Shown here: piece after piece, positions 23,666 through 31,434 of the stretch
Position numbering within the stretch: the first letter of the stretch is position 1
Layout: each line of letters begins with the position of its first letter
Source: an uncultured SAR86 cluster bacterium
GTDB taxonomy: Bacteria > Pseudomonadota > Gammaproteobacteria > Magnimaribacterales > Magnimaribacteraceae
Assembly: GCA_938048695.1 (NCBI GenBank)
Contig: CALIUO010000025.1
Location: 1 to 32,878, forward strand
DNA: 32,878 nucleotides
Direction of reading: 5' to 3'
Notes under the pieces: generated by a model
What the model saw: the letters and a program-made list of their open reading frames with translations, nothing else
The model's database searches: none
What the model was told of the DNA's origin: nothing
Position numbers and translations under genes: made by a program

Positions 23666-24556
23666 TTAGGGTTTGAGTATGCCTATAGACTCCCTCTTAG
23701 GATCGAACTCTGCCGGTGAAACACTGGAGCCATCATGTCCACCGAGGGTACCAAAAGAACTAAAGCCCAAAATGTGTTTTTGTTTATCAGTTATCTTCTC
23801 AAGTACCTCATCTCGAATACTATACTGGTGATTCTCTTGCGGCTTAACCCAGGGCTGTAAAAAAGCTGTTGAGATGTTGCTCCTAATAGAACCGGATCTA
23901 TTTAGTCCATTGCCATGCCATAGTCTTCCTTCCCAAACGATTGCTGTACCCTTAGGTGCGGTTAGTGACACTGCCATTTTCTGTATTTCTTCACCATTTG
24001 CAGTTCTGTAGTCAATCAAAGGCCACTTATGCGATCCTGGTATCAGTCTTGTACCTCCATTCTCAGGCGAGTTGTCTGATATTAAATACATAACATTTGC
24101 CATAAAGGGAAAATCCATTGGGTGAGGTACTAATGGCCATTGATCTTGGTGCAGAGCCATCTTTTCATTACCACTTCCATTCATATGAGCTCCCATTGAA
24201 CACAGAGAAACTCTTTCGCCGATTAAATGTTGAATAAGAGGCAATATCTTTGGGTGATCAATGAGCTTTAAAAAACAATCACCTTTATTTATAAGGTTCC
24301 AAACCAGCCTGCTAACTTTATCCTCTTCAGTAGATTCCTTTCCAAGACCTTCATCACCTCGAACTTTTGATCCAACCTTATATTTCTCCTCTCCTAAAAA
24401 TTGTTCATTAAGTCTTTTGTCCATTTCCTCAACTTCATCTTTATCTAAGACATTGGCAATTAAAGCCATGCCGTATTCATCAAGATGTGTTTTAGCTTCT
24501 TCCAGATCCTCTGTTAAGGGTGGATACTCCAAAGTTTTTAGCTCAGTATTATTCAT
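23666..24556 (-). CDS. Phytanoyl-CoA dioxygenase (PhyH)-family oxygenase, copy 1
   Basis: The 296-residue Fe(II)/2OG oxygenase has HQD at 136-138 and His214 (GRLWHGNG) as the iron triad, with Arg225 as the 2OG carboxylate ligand. NGGTRLIPGSHKWP is a hallmark of the PhyH family. It hydroxylates or otherwise oxidises an unknown small molecule. Its ATG overlaps the stop of the upstream PhyH gene by 4 bases (ATGA), so the two are co-translated. It resembles that neighbour throughout the core and is a tandem paralogue. It converges with the GPH transporter with 9 bases between stops. Confidence 0.87.
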   Translation of the reverse strand: MNNTELKTLEYPPLTEDLEEAKTHLDEYGMALIANVLDKDEVEEMDKRLNEQFLGEEKYKVGSKVRGDEGLGKESTEEDKVSRLVWNLINKGDCFLKLIDHPKILPLIQHLIGERVSLCSMGAHMNGSGNEKMALHQDQWPLVPHPMDFPFMANVMYLISDNSPENGGTRLIPGSHKWPLIDYRTANGEEIQKMAVSLTAPKGTAIVWEGRLWHGNGLNRSGSIRSNISTAFLQPWVKPQENHQYSIRDEVLEKITDKQKHILGFSSFGTLGGHDGSSVSPAEFDPKRESIGILKP

Positions 24557-25542
24557 TGTTTTTTATTAGAAGGTTTCAGTTCTTTTATTCTTTCAGGTTC
24601 AATGTCTATTAAATAATCCATAGAGCTTTCAATCCTTCCATAAGCATTCCACACTTTAAAGCCCAATCTCGATTTTAATTTTTCAGAACAAGACTCCCAA
24701 AGATCTCTGTCGAGACCAAGAGTTTGGTTTTCTTGTTGTCTAAATTGAGGAGAGCAGAAAGTTGTAAGTACGCCTAATCTATCTGTATTTCCTGTGTTGG
24801 CTCCTGTTCCATGCCAAAGCCTTCCATCAAAAACCATTAAAGATCCTGCTTTAGCCTCAGGCTGATTTATGGGGTAAGAGCTTTGATCTTCTTGATTAGG
24901 ATGCGCACCTGTTAAGTGAGATCCAGGAACAACTTCTGTAGCTCCATTGGTTGGAGAAAAATCAGATAGCATCCACATACAGTTGGCTACAACTGGTGGA
25001 GAAATACCGAGAGACAAATCTGGTTCTACAAAGCCTGTGTCAGCCTTTCTAGATATTTCGGAGGGTCTTATATAATTTTCCCCTGCTTTAACTGGTTGAG
25101 GCATCCACCACTGATCAGTATGTAGTCCCATTCTAACGCCACCAGGTTTGGCTATATTTGCCGAATGGGTAGATAAAATGAAATCATCACCCAAAATATG
25201 CCCAACGAGTTCGTCCACTAAGGGGTGAGTGACCATATCCCTAAAACATTCACCTTTATTAGCAAGCATCCAGAGTCTTTGATTAACCCCTCCATTATCT
25301 GTACTAAAGGAGGTTTTATCTACTCTCCCATCTTTAAGCTTAATTTCTTGATTAGCTCCACCGTCCCTGAAAGATAATCCAAGCTCTTCTTCAGCTTCGG
25401 CTTGCTCGAGTAGTCTTTTTTTAGAAATCTCAATTTCAGAGTCGCTAAGTACCTCAGGAATTATGCAATAACCAAATTTACTTAAGTCTGCTTTAGCTTG
25501 AGATATATCTTTTGTATGTGTTGGGCCATGTTCTAGAATCAT
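24553..25542 (-). CDS. Phytanoyl-CoA dioxygenase (PhyH)-family oxygenase, copy 2
   Basis: The 329-residue enzyme has HTD at 141-143, His244 (GRLWHGTG) and Arg256 as Fe/2OG ligands, and NGATEVVPGSHLTG as the family signature. Compared with copy 1 it has a longer N-terminal segment and a 25-residue insertion after the first His motif (about 150-175), which probably shapes the substrate pocket. It is the first gene of a two-gene minus-strand operon. The cytosolic enzymes could act in series or as a heteromer; the substrate is unknown. A TetR or other specific regulator is not adjacent. Confidence 0.87.
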   Translation of the reverse strand: MILEHGPTHTKDISQAKADLSKFGYCIIPEVLSDSEIEISKKRLLEQAEAEEELGLSFRDGGANQEIKLKDGRVDKTSFSTDNGGVNQRLWMLANKGECFRDMVTHPLVDELVGHILGDDFILSTHSANIAKPGGVRMGLHTDQWWMPQPVKAGENYIRPSEISRKADTGFVEPDLSLGISPPVVANCMWMLSDFSPTNGATEVVPGSHLTGAHPNQEDQSSYPINQPEAKAGSLMVFDGRLWHGTGANTGNTDRLGVLTTFCSPQFRQQENQTLGLDRDLWESCSEKLKSRLGFKVWNAYGRIESSMDYLIDIEPERIKELKPSNKKQ

Positions 25543-25590
25543 ACTAATCAGATGTTAGCATGAACAAATTGATTACTTCAATTTATCGAA

Positions 25591-25803
25591 TTAAGGCAAT
25601 TTAAACAGATCTTCTACGTTGCAATTTAAAGTCTTTGCAATCTTCAATGCTAGAACAGTTGAAGGGACATAAACACCATTCTCAATAGCATTAATGCTTT
25701 TTCTAGAAACCTCTGCACTTTCGGAAAGTTCCTGTTGTGTCAAACGAGCAGCTTTCCTGAGCTCTTCTAGATTATTTAAAAGATTTTGGTGATTTTTGCC
25801 CAT
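25591..25803 (-). CDS. Small XRE (Cro/C1)-type transcriptional regulator
   Basis: The 70-residue protein is almost entirely one helix-turn-helix domain: LRKAARLTQQELSESAEVSR, then KSINAIENGVYVPSTVLALKIA and NVEDLFKLP. This is the compact stand-alone type often encoded beside a small membrane protein, as here (25829-26218). AAGGA precedes the ATG, and the gap to the membrane-protein stop is 25 bases. It probably represses its own operon. The repeated GTTACA/TGTAAC words upstream of the membrane-protein gene are candidate operators. Confidence 0.88.
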   Translation of the reverse strand: MGKNHQNLLNNLEELRKAARLTQQELSESAEVSRKSINAIENGVYVPSTVLALKIAKTLNCNVEDLFKLP

Positions 25804-25828
25804 TGCAAATCCTTTTCATCTTTAGCTT

Positions 25829-26218
25829 CTATTTCTCTTCAAAGTCTTCAACAGCTTTTGTTATTTCTTCACTAGTATTCGGATAAATATAACCTGCTGC
25901 CATTGTTCCAATACCTATAAAGGCAACCAATAATCCTACCCCCTCAAAAAAAGATCCCATAGCAACTAAACCTAAGAAATAAATTCCAACACCTACAAAG
26001 ATAGTTATTAGACCTCCTCTACGATAGTCAACTGGTTCTTTCTTTCTTTCATCAAAAATACCTAACAACCGTTCCAGCTTAGTCGGATCTTCAAGATTTT
26101 TTGATATCTCTAAAATAGTTTCATTTTTATGTTTAGTTTCATGATACTGCCAAAAAAAGACTGCTAAAGGCACAATGATGCCAACAGAGATAGCAGCAAG
26201 AGGTATTAAGTTTTCCAT
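25829..26218 (-). CDS. Small membrane protein paired with XRE regulator
   Basis: The 129-residue protein has an N-terminal hydrophobic segment (3-24). A charged cytoplasmic stretch follows (about 25-68: HETKHKNETILEISKNLEDP, then RKKEPVDYRRGG). Two closely spaced hydrophobic segments (about 69-90 and 93-112) and an acidic tail complete it. The layout resembles DUF6249-type proteins, but I would not insist on the family. It is the first gene of a two-gene operon with the XRE regulator. A membrane-sensor role for the pair is conceivable but untested. Confidence 0.65.
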   Translation of the reverse strand: MENLIPLAAISVGIIVPLAVFFWQYHETKHKNETILEISKNLEDPTKLERLLGIFDERKKEPVDYRRGGLITIFVGVGIYFLGLVAMGSFFEGVGLLVAFIGIGTMAAGYIYPNTSEEITKAVEDFEEK

Positions 26219-26239
26219 TATTATTCCTAAAAATTTTTA

Positions 26240-26303
26240 TGTAACGTAAACTTAACATTTATACATTGTGAAGTAAAGGTTACATTAAAATTAATCTGTT
26301 ACA
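26240..26303. promoter_or_regulatory. Repeated TGTAAC/GTTACA sites in divergent promoter region
   Basis: TGTAAC occurs at 26240-26245 and its complement GTTACA at 26279-26284 and 26298-26303. The last two lie in direct orientation with 19-base spacing. They fall in the 120-base gap between the divergent membrane-protein operons. TACAAT at 26300-26305, a near-consensus -10 for the gene at 26339, overlaps the last copy. They are candidate binding sites, possibly for the XRE regulator. Confidence 0.3.
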
Positions 26304-26338
26304 ATACCCGATCATAAAAACATTAGGAAAAATCAATA

Positions 26339-26824
26339 ATGCCAGAAATGACTTTATTAGGATGGTTCCACACTATCTTGGGTATATTTGCTGTATTGAG
26401 CGGGTTTTATACTATCTACAAATATAAAGTGATTGCATATGGAGTTAGCTCCGGAAAATTATATGTTTTAGTAACTCTTCTTGTTGCTGGTTCAGCTCTT
26501 GGCATATACAACCAGGGAGGTTTCGGAGTAGCTCATATTCTGGCGGTCCTTACTTTGATTGCTCTTGCGGGTGGATACATAATGGAACGATATAAGTGGT
26601 TCGGATCTTTCTCAAAGTACTTTCAAGCACTAGGCTATACCTCTACATTGCTTTTCCACATGATTCCAGCCATTACAGACTTTCTAAGAAGATTGCCTGT
26701 TGGAGATCCATTCATAGACTCTTTCGAAGACCCTTTATTATTAAATTTCCATATGGCATTTTTGATCATTTATGTGCTTGGGATTATCGCCCAAATGATT
26801 TGGCTTAAGACACAAGTTAATTAA
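26339..26824 (+). CDS. Polytopic membrane protein (DUF2306-like), function unknown
   Basis: The 161-residue protein has about five hydrophobic segments. Histidines occur in or near several of them (GWFHTILG, GVAHILA, LLFHMIPAITD, LNFHMAF), a pattern seen in haem- or metal-binding membrane proteins. This resembles the DUF2306 group, but similarity is judged by eye only. AGGAAA lies 8 bases before ATG 26339. It is the first of four plus-strand genes leading to the carotenoid oxygenase and metallo-hydrolase, and the next gene follows after 10 bases. Confidence 0.65.
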   Translation: MPEMTLLGWFHTILGIFAVLSGFYTIYKYKVIAYGVSSGKLYVLVTLLVAGSALGIYNQGGFGVAHILAVLTLIALAGGYIMERYKWFGSFSKYFQALGYTSTLLFHMIPAITDFLRRLPVGDPFIDSFEDPLLLNFHMAFLIIYVLGIIAQMIWLKTQVN

Positions 26825-26834
26825 CAAAATAATT

Positions 26835-27818
26835 ATGCAACAAAGGCAATTTAAACCTTTTGACTCAGTAAGTGCTCTTACTCTAGGTGGCGGAGGACTG
26901 GGTCAGGTATGGGGTGAGACTTCAAGAGAGGAAGCAGTTGCGACTGTTAATCTTGCCATTGAAAAGGGTATAACTCACCTCGATGTTGCACCAATGTATG
27001 GAAAAGGAGAAGCCGAGAGAGTTGTTGGTGAAGTTTTTAAAGGGAAAGATTTAGCGGATGTAAAAATTACTACAAAATGTAGATTAGGAACATTGCCAGA
27101 TGACGAAGTGTATGAGCGCTTAATTTCTTCTCTTAATAAAAGCCTTGATAATCTTAATATGGAAAGGGTTGATCTTTTTTTACTGCATTCACAGTTACGA
27201 CAGGATGATTTCAAGCTATACACACTCAATGAATATAGAGATACTAATACAACATCACTTTCTTGTTATTACAACGCAGTTATTCCAGCCTTTGAAAGAT
27301 TAAAAAAAGAAGGCAAGATCGGTAGCTGGGGTATAGGCGGGTTAGGCCAAACTCAAGCAATCCTTGAGGCCTTAAATAATGACATTCAACCCGAAGCTAT
27401 TCAGTGTGTTGTTAACCCTTTGAATTCAGCCGGTGCCATAGGATATGTTGATCAAGATTTCGACCCTCAAAAAATTCTCAATGAAAGTCAGAAAGTTGGA
27501 GTGCCAATACTAGGAATTAGGGCGGTTCAAGCTGGGGCTTTAACTTTAGAAATGGATAGAGAACCTCACCCATCGGGCTTTGATATAAAAGATTTTGAAG
27601 ATTACGATAAAGCCGAACCTTTCAGAAAGTTAGCTTCCGAATGGAATATGAATCCATCAATTCTTGCACACAGATATGCTCTTAGCGCCGAAAAAGTGTC
27701 GTCTGTAATACTAGGTGTAAAAAATAGGGAAGAGCTTTTAGAATGCATAGAAGCAGAATCGCTCGGAGAACTCAACCAAGATCAAATTAGCGCAATAGAT
27801 ACAGCTTTATCAAGATAA
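26835..27818 (+). CDS. Aldo/keto reductase
   Basis: The 327-residue TIM-barrel oxidoreductase shows GITHLDVAPMYGKGEAE (catalytic Asp and Tyr), a Lys in VKITTKCRLG and the His in VDLFLLHSQ. These complete the AKR tetrad. The C-terminal half has the NADPH-binding pattern (SSVILGVKNREELLE). It reduces aldehydes or ketones with NADPH in the cytosol. It lies 10 bases after the membrane-protein gene and 4 before the carotenoid-oxygenase gene. An apocarotenal or other cleavage aldehyde is therefore an attractive but unproven substrate, limited by the oxygenase being exported. Confidence 0.87.
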   Translation: MQQRQFKPFDSVSALTLGGGGLGQVWGETSREEAVATVNLAIEKGITHLDVAPMYGKGEAERVVGEVFKGKDLADVKITTKCRLGTLPDDEVYERLISSLNKSLDNLNMERVDLFLLHSQLRQDDFKLYTLNEYRDTNTTSLSCYYNAVIPAFERLKKEGKIGSWGIGGLGQTQAILEALNNDIQPEAIQCVVNPLNSAGAIGYVDQDFDPQKILNESQKVGVPILGIRAVQAGALTLEMDREPHPSGFDIKDFEDYDKAEPFRKLASEWNMNPSILAHRYALSAEKVSSVILGVKNREELLECIEAESLGELNQDQISAIDTALSR

Positions 27819-27822
27819 CACA

Positions 27823-29199
27823 GTGAACAGAAGAAAGTTTTTAAAAGTTTCTGGTCTAAGCCTTGGCGGGTTGGCTGTTGCAGGAATAGGAGTCGATATG
27901 TCGGGAATTACAACAAAAAAGAATTATTACTTGCAGGGAAATTATGCCCCTGTAAAAAATCTTATTTCTGAGACAGGACTTAAGGTGACAGGACAAATTC
28001 CCAAAGACTTGTCAGGTCTCTTTGTAAGAAATGGTCCAAATCCAATGTCTTCAGTAAATGAAAAAAAACATCATTGGTTCTTAGGAGAAGGAATGCTTCA
28101 TGGCATTAGATTAGATTCCGGAAATGCACTTTGGTATAAAAATAAACTTGTAGATGGCAATGATTCTGTTGCTAATACGAGTGTTATCTCTCATGCAGGA
28201 AAAATTTATGCCATAGTTGAGGCCGGTGGTTACTCTGTAGAAATTGATCAGGATCTCAACTCGCTCAATACCAAACCTTTTTACGGAGACAGAAACGCGG
28301 GCTTCACAGCTCATCCCAAGCTTGATCCAGATACTAACGAGTTGCATGCCATGTGTTATGACTACGCAAATAATTTTGACACTGTTGACTATGTAGTAAT
28401 TGATCAAAATGGGTCGCATAAGAAAACTCAATCTATACCTTTTGAGTCTAGGTCTATGTTGCATGAATGTGCGATTACTAAAAACTATATGCTGGTTTTT
28501 GATCTGTCGGTTGTTTTTGATCTTTATAAGCTCGGAAGAGGGTATTTCCCTTTTTCTTGGGATGACAATCATCAGTCTCGAATAGGTTTGTTGAGCAGAA
28601 ATGGAGAATCAGATACAGTGCAGTGGTTTGACATTGATAGAACATATTTTTTTCATACATTTAATGCTCATGAAGATTCAAATGGTAATGTAATTGTCGA
28701 AGCTGCAGCTTATGACAGGCTATTCGATACTGATTGGAATGGACCTTTTTCGGAATCTTCTCCTCAATTTACAAGGTGGAATTTAAATACAAGATCTGGT
28801 CAAGTAACTTCAACTAAGCTGGATGACAGGGCTGTTGAGTTTCCAAGAATAAATCCCAATCTTGTAGGAAAATCTTATCAATATGCTTATGCGTTAGCAT
28901 CCTCGAATACTCTTGAGCCTGACTTTAAAGAGATTGTTAAGTACGATTTAAAAAATGACACCTCTGAAGTTTGTGAATATGGATCTGGAAGGTTCGGTGC
29001 TGAGCCAGTATTTGTGCAAGCTGAAGGTGCTCAAACGGAAGATGAAGGCTACTTATTATCTCTTGTGTATAACCAAGAAACTGATAAGAGTGATTTGATA
29101 ATTCTAAATGCTCTGGATCCAAAATCAGGTCCATTGGCCACAGTACACTTACCTCAAAGAGTGCCCTTTGGGTTCCATGGGGAATGGGTAAGTACTTAA
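27823..29199 (+). CDS. Tat-exported carotenoid oxygenase (RPE65/lignostilbene dioxygenase family)
   Basis: The 458-residue product starts at GTG 27823 with a twin-arginine signal (NRRKFLK, then a hydrophobic stretch SGLSLGGLAVAGIG), so a folded enzyme is sent to the periplasm. The mature protein is a seven-bladed propeller family member. GLFVRNGPNP is the N-terminal hallmark, and the four iron-binding histidines fit His164 (FTAHPKLD), His214 (MLHECAI), His278 (FFHTFNAHED) and His452 (PFGFHGEW). Such Fe(II) enzymes split C=C bonds of carotenoids, apocarotenoids or stilbenes with O2. A periplasmic one may act on membrane carotenoids or lignin-like phenolics. It is operonic with AKR upstream. 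Confidence 0.88.
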   Translation: MNRRKFLKVSGLSLGGLAVAGIGVDMSGITTKKNYYLQGNYAPVKNLISETGLKVTGQIPKDLSGLFVRNGPNPMSSVNEKKHHWFLGEGMLHGIRLDSGNALWYKNKLVDGNDSVANTSVISHAGKIYAIVEAGGYSVEIDQDLNSLNTKPFYGDRNAGFTAHPKLDPDTNELHAMCYDYANNFDTVDYVVIDQNGSHKKTQSIPFESRSMLHECAITKNYMLVFDLSVVFDLYKLGRGYFPFSWDDNHQSRIGLLSRNGESDTVQWFDIDRTYFFHTFNAHEDSNGNVIVEAAAYDRLFDTDWNGPFSESSPQFTRWNLNTRSGQVTSTKLDDRAVEFPRINPNLVGKSYQYAYALASSNTLEPDFKEIVKYDLKNDTSEVCEYGSGRFGAEPVFVQAEGAQTEDEGYLLSLVYNQETDKSDLIILNALDPKSGPLATVHLPQRVPFGFHGEWVST

Positions 29200-29224
29200 G
29201 TTAAGATTTAGAATAAGAAACTTA

Positions 29225-30196
29225 ATGAAAAGATTTATTCTTCTATTATTGTTATTCCCAAGCTTAACCATGCCAAATGAGAGATTTAAAAATACAGAAG
29301 AGGATGCTGCAGGAAAGTCCTTTAGGGAATTTTTAAAATGGTCTTTCACTAATAAAAAACCTGAACTTGTAGCGATTGATTCATCTGATCAGTGGAAAGA
29401 GCTAACTCCTAGCTCAACCGATTATCTCGTTTGGATTGGGCATGCAACGTATCTTATTAACAAAGATGGGTTAACTATTATTACCGATCCTGTTTTCTCA
29501 AAAAGAGCTTCTCCTGTACGATTTGCGGGACCCAAAAGGCTAATTCCACCGGCAATTCCCATAGATAAGCTTCCTAAGATAGACGTCATTACAGTTAGCC
29601 ATAATCACTATGATCATTTGGATTTAAGAAGTCTCAAGAAGATCTATAAAGCAAATCCTAATGCAATATTCTTGGTTCCCAAGGGAGATAAGAGGAGACT
29701 GGAAAGAAGAGGCATAGAGAACGTTAAAGAGTTTCTTTGGTGGGAAGAAATTGAAATCAACGGATCAAAATTTACTTTTACCCCGGTTCAACATTGGTCT
29801 GCAAGGGGTATTGCTGACAGAAATAAAAGCCTATGGGGCGGTTGGTTTATGGAACTCAAAACAGAGTCTATCTACCATGCTGGAGACACAGGGTATTCCG
29901 GTGATTTTATTGAAACAAAAAAACGATTAGGTTCTCCTTCTCTTAGTTTAATTCCTGTAGGGGCTTATGCCCCCCGTTGGTTCATGAAAACAAATCATGT
30001 AAATCCACCTGAAGCAATTCAGGTAGCTCTAGATCTTGAATCTAAAAGGAATTTTGGAATGCATTGGGGCACTTTCCAGTTAACAGATGAAGAGATCATG
30101 GAACCTCCAGAACTTTTAAAACAATCCCTTAAAGAACTAGGTTTATCTGAAGAATTCTTTCGAGTTTTAACGCCTGGAAAGGTTGTAGAGTTTTAA
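29225..30196 (+). CDS. Exported metallo-beta-lactamase-fold hydrolase, NAPE-PLD/RomA-like
   Basis: The 323-residue protein has a signal peptide (about 1-16). The zinc site is HNHYDH (126-131), with His218 and Asp221 in YHAGDTGYSGDF and a late His in FGMHWGTFQL. PVQHWSARGIADRNKSLWGGW is the stretch that groups it with N-acylphosphatidylethanolamine phospholipase D and the RomA/UlaG-like proteins. It should hydrolyse a phosphodiester or similar bond in an envelope lipid or small molecule. It begins 25 bases after the carotenoid oxygenase stop with a weak ribosome-binding site. Its TAA overlaps the convergent hemJ stop within TTAA. Confidence 0.84.
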   Translation: MKRFILLLLLFPSLTMPNERFKNTEEDAAGKSFREFLKWSFTNKKPELVAIDSSDQWKELTPSSTDYLVWIGHATYLINKDGLTIITDPVFSKRASPVRFAGPKRLIPPAIPIDKLPKIDVITVSHNHYDHLDLRSLKKIYKANPNAIFLVPKGDKRRLERRGIENVKEFLWWEEIEINGSKFTFTPVQHWSARGIADRNKSLWGGWFMELKTESIYHAGDTGYSGDFIETKKRLGSPSLSLIPVGAYAPRWFMKTNHVNPPEAIQVALDLESKRNFGMHWGTFQLTDEEIMEPPELLKQSLKELGLSEEFFRVLTPGKVVEF

Positions 30197-30618
30197 AATC
30201 TGGGTTGAAAGACAACCAGTATTACTATTATTAGTAACAGTATCGTCGGTATTTCATTTATAACTCTAAAAAACTTTTCCGATTTTGTGTTGGAATCGGC
30301 CTCAAAACTTACCTTGAGAAAATTAAGATAAAAGTGAAAAAGAGTCATGCCCATGACAAGAAACATTTTTAAAACCAGCCAAATTTCTAAACCTTTGTAG
30401 CTCAGAAGGGCTAGGCCTGAGATCCAAACCAGAATGAGAGACGGATTAGCAATGATTTTTAGTAACTTAGACTCCATCACTTTAAAGGTTTCAGAAGCAT
30501 CTGAGCCTATTTCCTTGGTGGAGTGATATACAAATAGTCTTGGAAGATAGAATAGGGCAGCCATCCAGGTAATTACCGAGATTATATGAATGGTTTTAAA
30601 AATTAAGTAGGTATTCAT
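30193..30618 (-). CDS. hemJ: Protoporphyrinogen IX oxidase HemJ
   Basis: The 141-residue inner-membrane protein has four hydrophobic segments. His11 (FKTIHIISVITWMA) and the LPRLFVYH, FKVMESKLLKIIANPS and LKMFLVMGMTLFHF stretches match HemJ, the haem-b-containing enzyme oxidising protoporphyrinogen to protoporphyrin. The ATG abuts the TAG of hemF with no gap, and the order hemB-hemE-hemF-hemJ supports the call. No hemG or hemY is in this window, so HemJ probably serves as the sole penultimate enzyme. Length is typical. Confidence 0.88.
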   Translation of the reverse strand: MNTYLIFKTIHIISVITWMAALFYLPRLFVYHSTKEIGSDASETFKVMESKLLKIIANPSLILVWISGLALLSYKGLEIWLVLKMFLVMGMTLFHFYLNFLKVSFEADSNTKSEKFFRVINEIPTILLLIIVILVVFQPRF

Positions 30619-31431
30619 CTAATCCCATTTGGCAGTAGGCGGCATAGACATCAATATAGCATCCGAATTACCCCCAGTTTTTATGCCAAACGCAGTTCCT
30701 CTGTCCCAAAGCAAATTAAACTCAACATAACGACCTCTTTTGATAAGTTGCTGCTCTTTTTCCTGGTCCGTCCATTCCTCATCTTTAAGGTTTCTGATAA
30801 TTGTTGTAATCGCTTGTAAGGTGGATAAACCTACTTCTTTTATAAAGCTAAAATCTTTATTCCAATCGTCTGTTTTTAAATGATCAATAAATATCCCACC
30901 TTCACCTCTGGCTTCTGACCTGTGGGGAAGATAGAAATATTCATCACAAGCCTTTTTATATCTATCGTAATAATCTGGATCAGCCGAATCACAAGCTTCT
31001 TTCATGCATTTGTGAAAAAATTTAATTTCGTCTTCTTTTTTAATTGTTGGGGTTAAATCTCCTCCACCTCCAAACCAGGAATCTCCAGTGACTATATATC
31101 TCGTATTAAAGTGAAATGCCGGTACTTTGGGTGATTGCATGTGGGCTACAAGACTGATGCCACTTGCCCAGTAGTTAGGTGCTTCCTCTGTGCCCTTAAC
31201 TTCAGATTTAAAATCATTATCAAATTTTCCAGATACCGTAGATATGTTTACACCAACCTTTTCAAAGACTTCACCTTTCATGAGGCTCATCTCTCCGCCT
31301 CCTTCAAATTTATGATCCCAGTTTTTTCTTTCAAAACTCCCACCATCTATATCTGCAAATTCTTCACAGAACATATCTCTTAGCTCTCTAAACCATGACG
31401 AAGTTAAGGATTTTTTTTCTTCAATATCCAT
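30619..31431 (-). CDS. hemF: Oxygen-dependent coproporphyrinogen III oxidase HemF
   Basis: The 270-residue cytosolic enzyme converts coproporphyrinogen III to protoporphyrinogen IX using O2. It shows HMQSPKVPAFHFNTRY, WFGGGGDLTP and SEARGEGGIFIDHL, and near the end KRGRYVEFNLLWDRGTAFGI, all invariant HemF blocks. It is about 30 residues shorter than the E. coli enzyme, mainly at the N-terminus, but the catalytic core is intact. It starts 3 bases after the hemE stop and is followed without gap by hemJ. Use of HemF rather than HemN implies aerobic haem synthesis. Confidence 0.95.
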   Translation of the reverse strand: MDIEEKKSLTSSWFRELRDMFCEEFADIDGGSFERKNWDHKFEGGGEMSLMKGEVFEKVGVNISTVSGKFDNDFKSEVKGTEEAPNYWASGISLVAHMQSPKVPAFHFNTRYIVTGDSWFGGGGDLTPTIKKEDEIKFFHKCMKEACDSADPDYYDRYKKACDEYFYLPHRSEARGEGGIFIDHLKTDDWNKDFSFIKEVGLSTLQAITTIIRNLKDEEWTDQEKEQQLIKRGRYVEFNLLWDRGTAFGIKTGGNSDAILMSMPPTAKWD

Positions 31432-31434
31432 TCT

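Noticed and set aside
25566-25584. AAATTG/CAATTT inverted repeat between the XRE and PhyH genes
   Set aside because: Six AT-rich pairs and a 7-base loop are expected by chance at this base composition, and there is no U-tract on the minus strand.
28111-28572. 153-codon minus-strand ORF
   Set aside because: It lies wholly inside the carotenoid-oxygenase gene. Its translation resembles no family, and the plus frame carries the iron histidines.
27823-29199. A retinal-forming (Blh-type) enzyme for proteorhodopsin
   Set aside because: The protein is a soluble RPE65-family propeller with four His ligands, not the multi-spanning Blh type. No rhodopsin gene is in the window.
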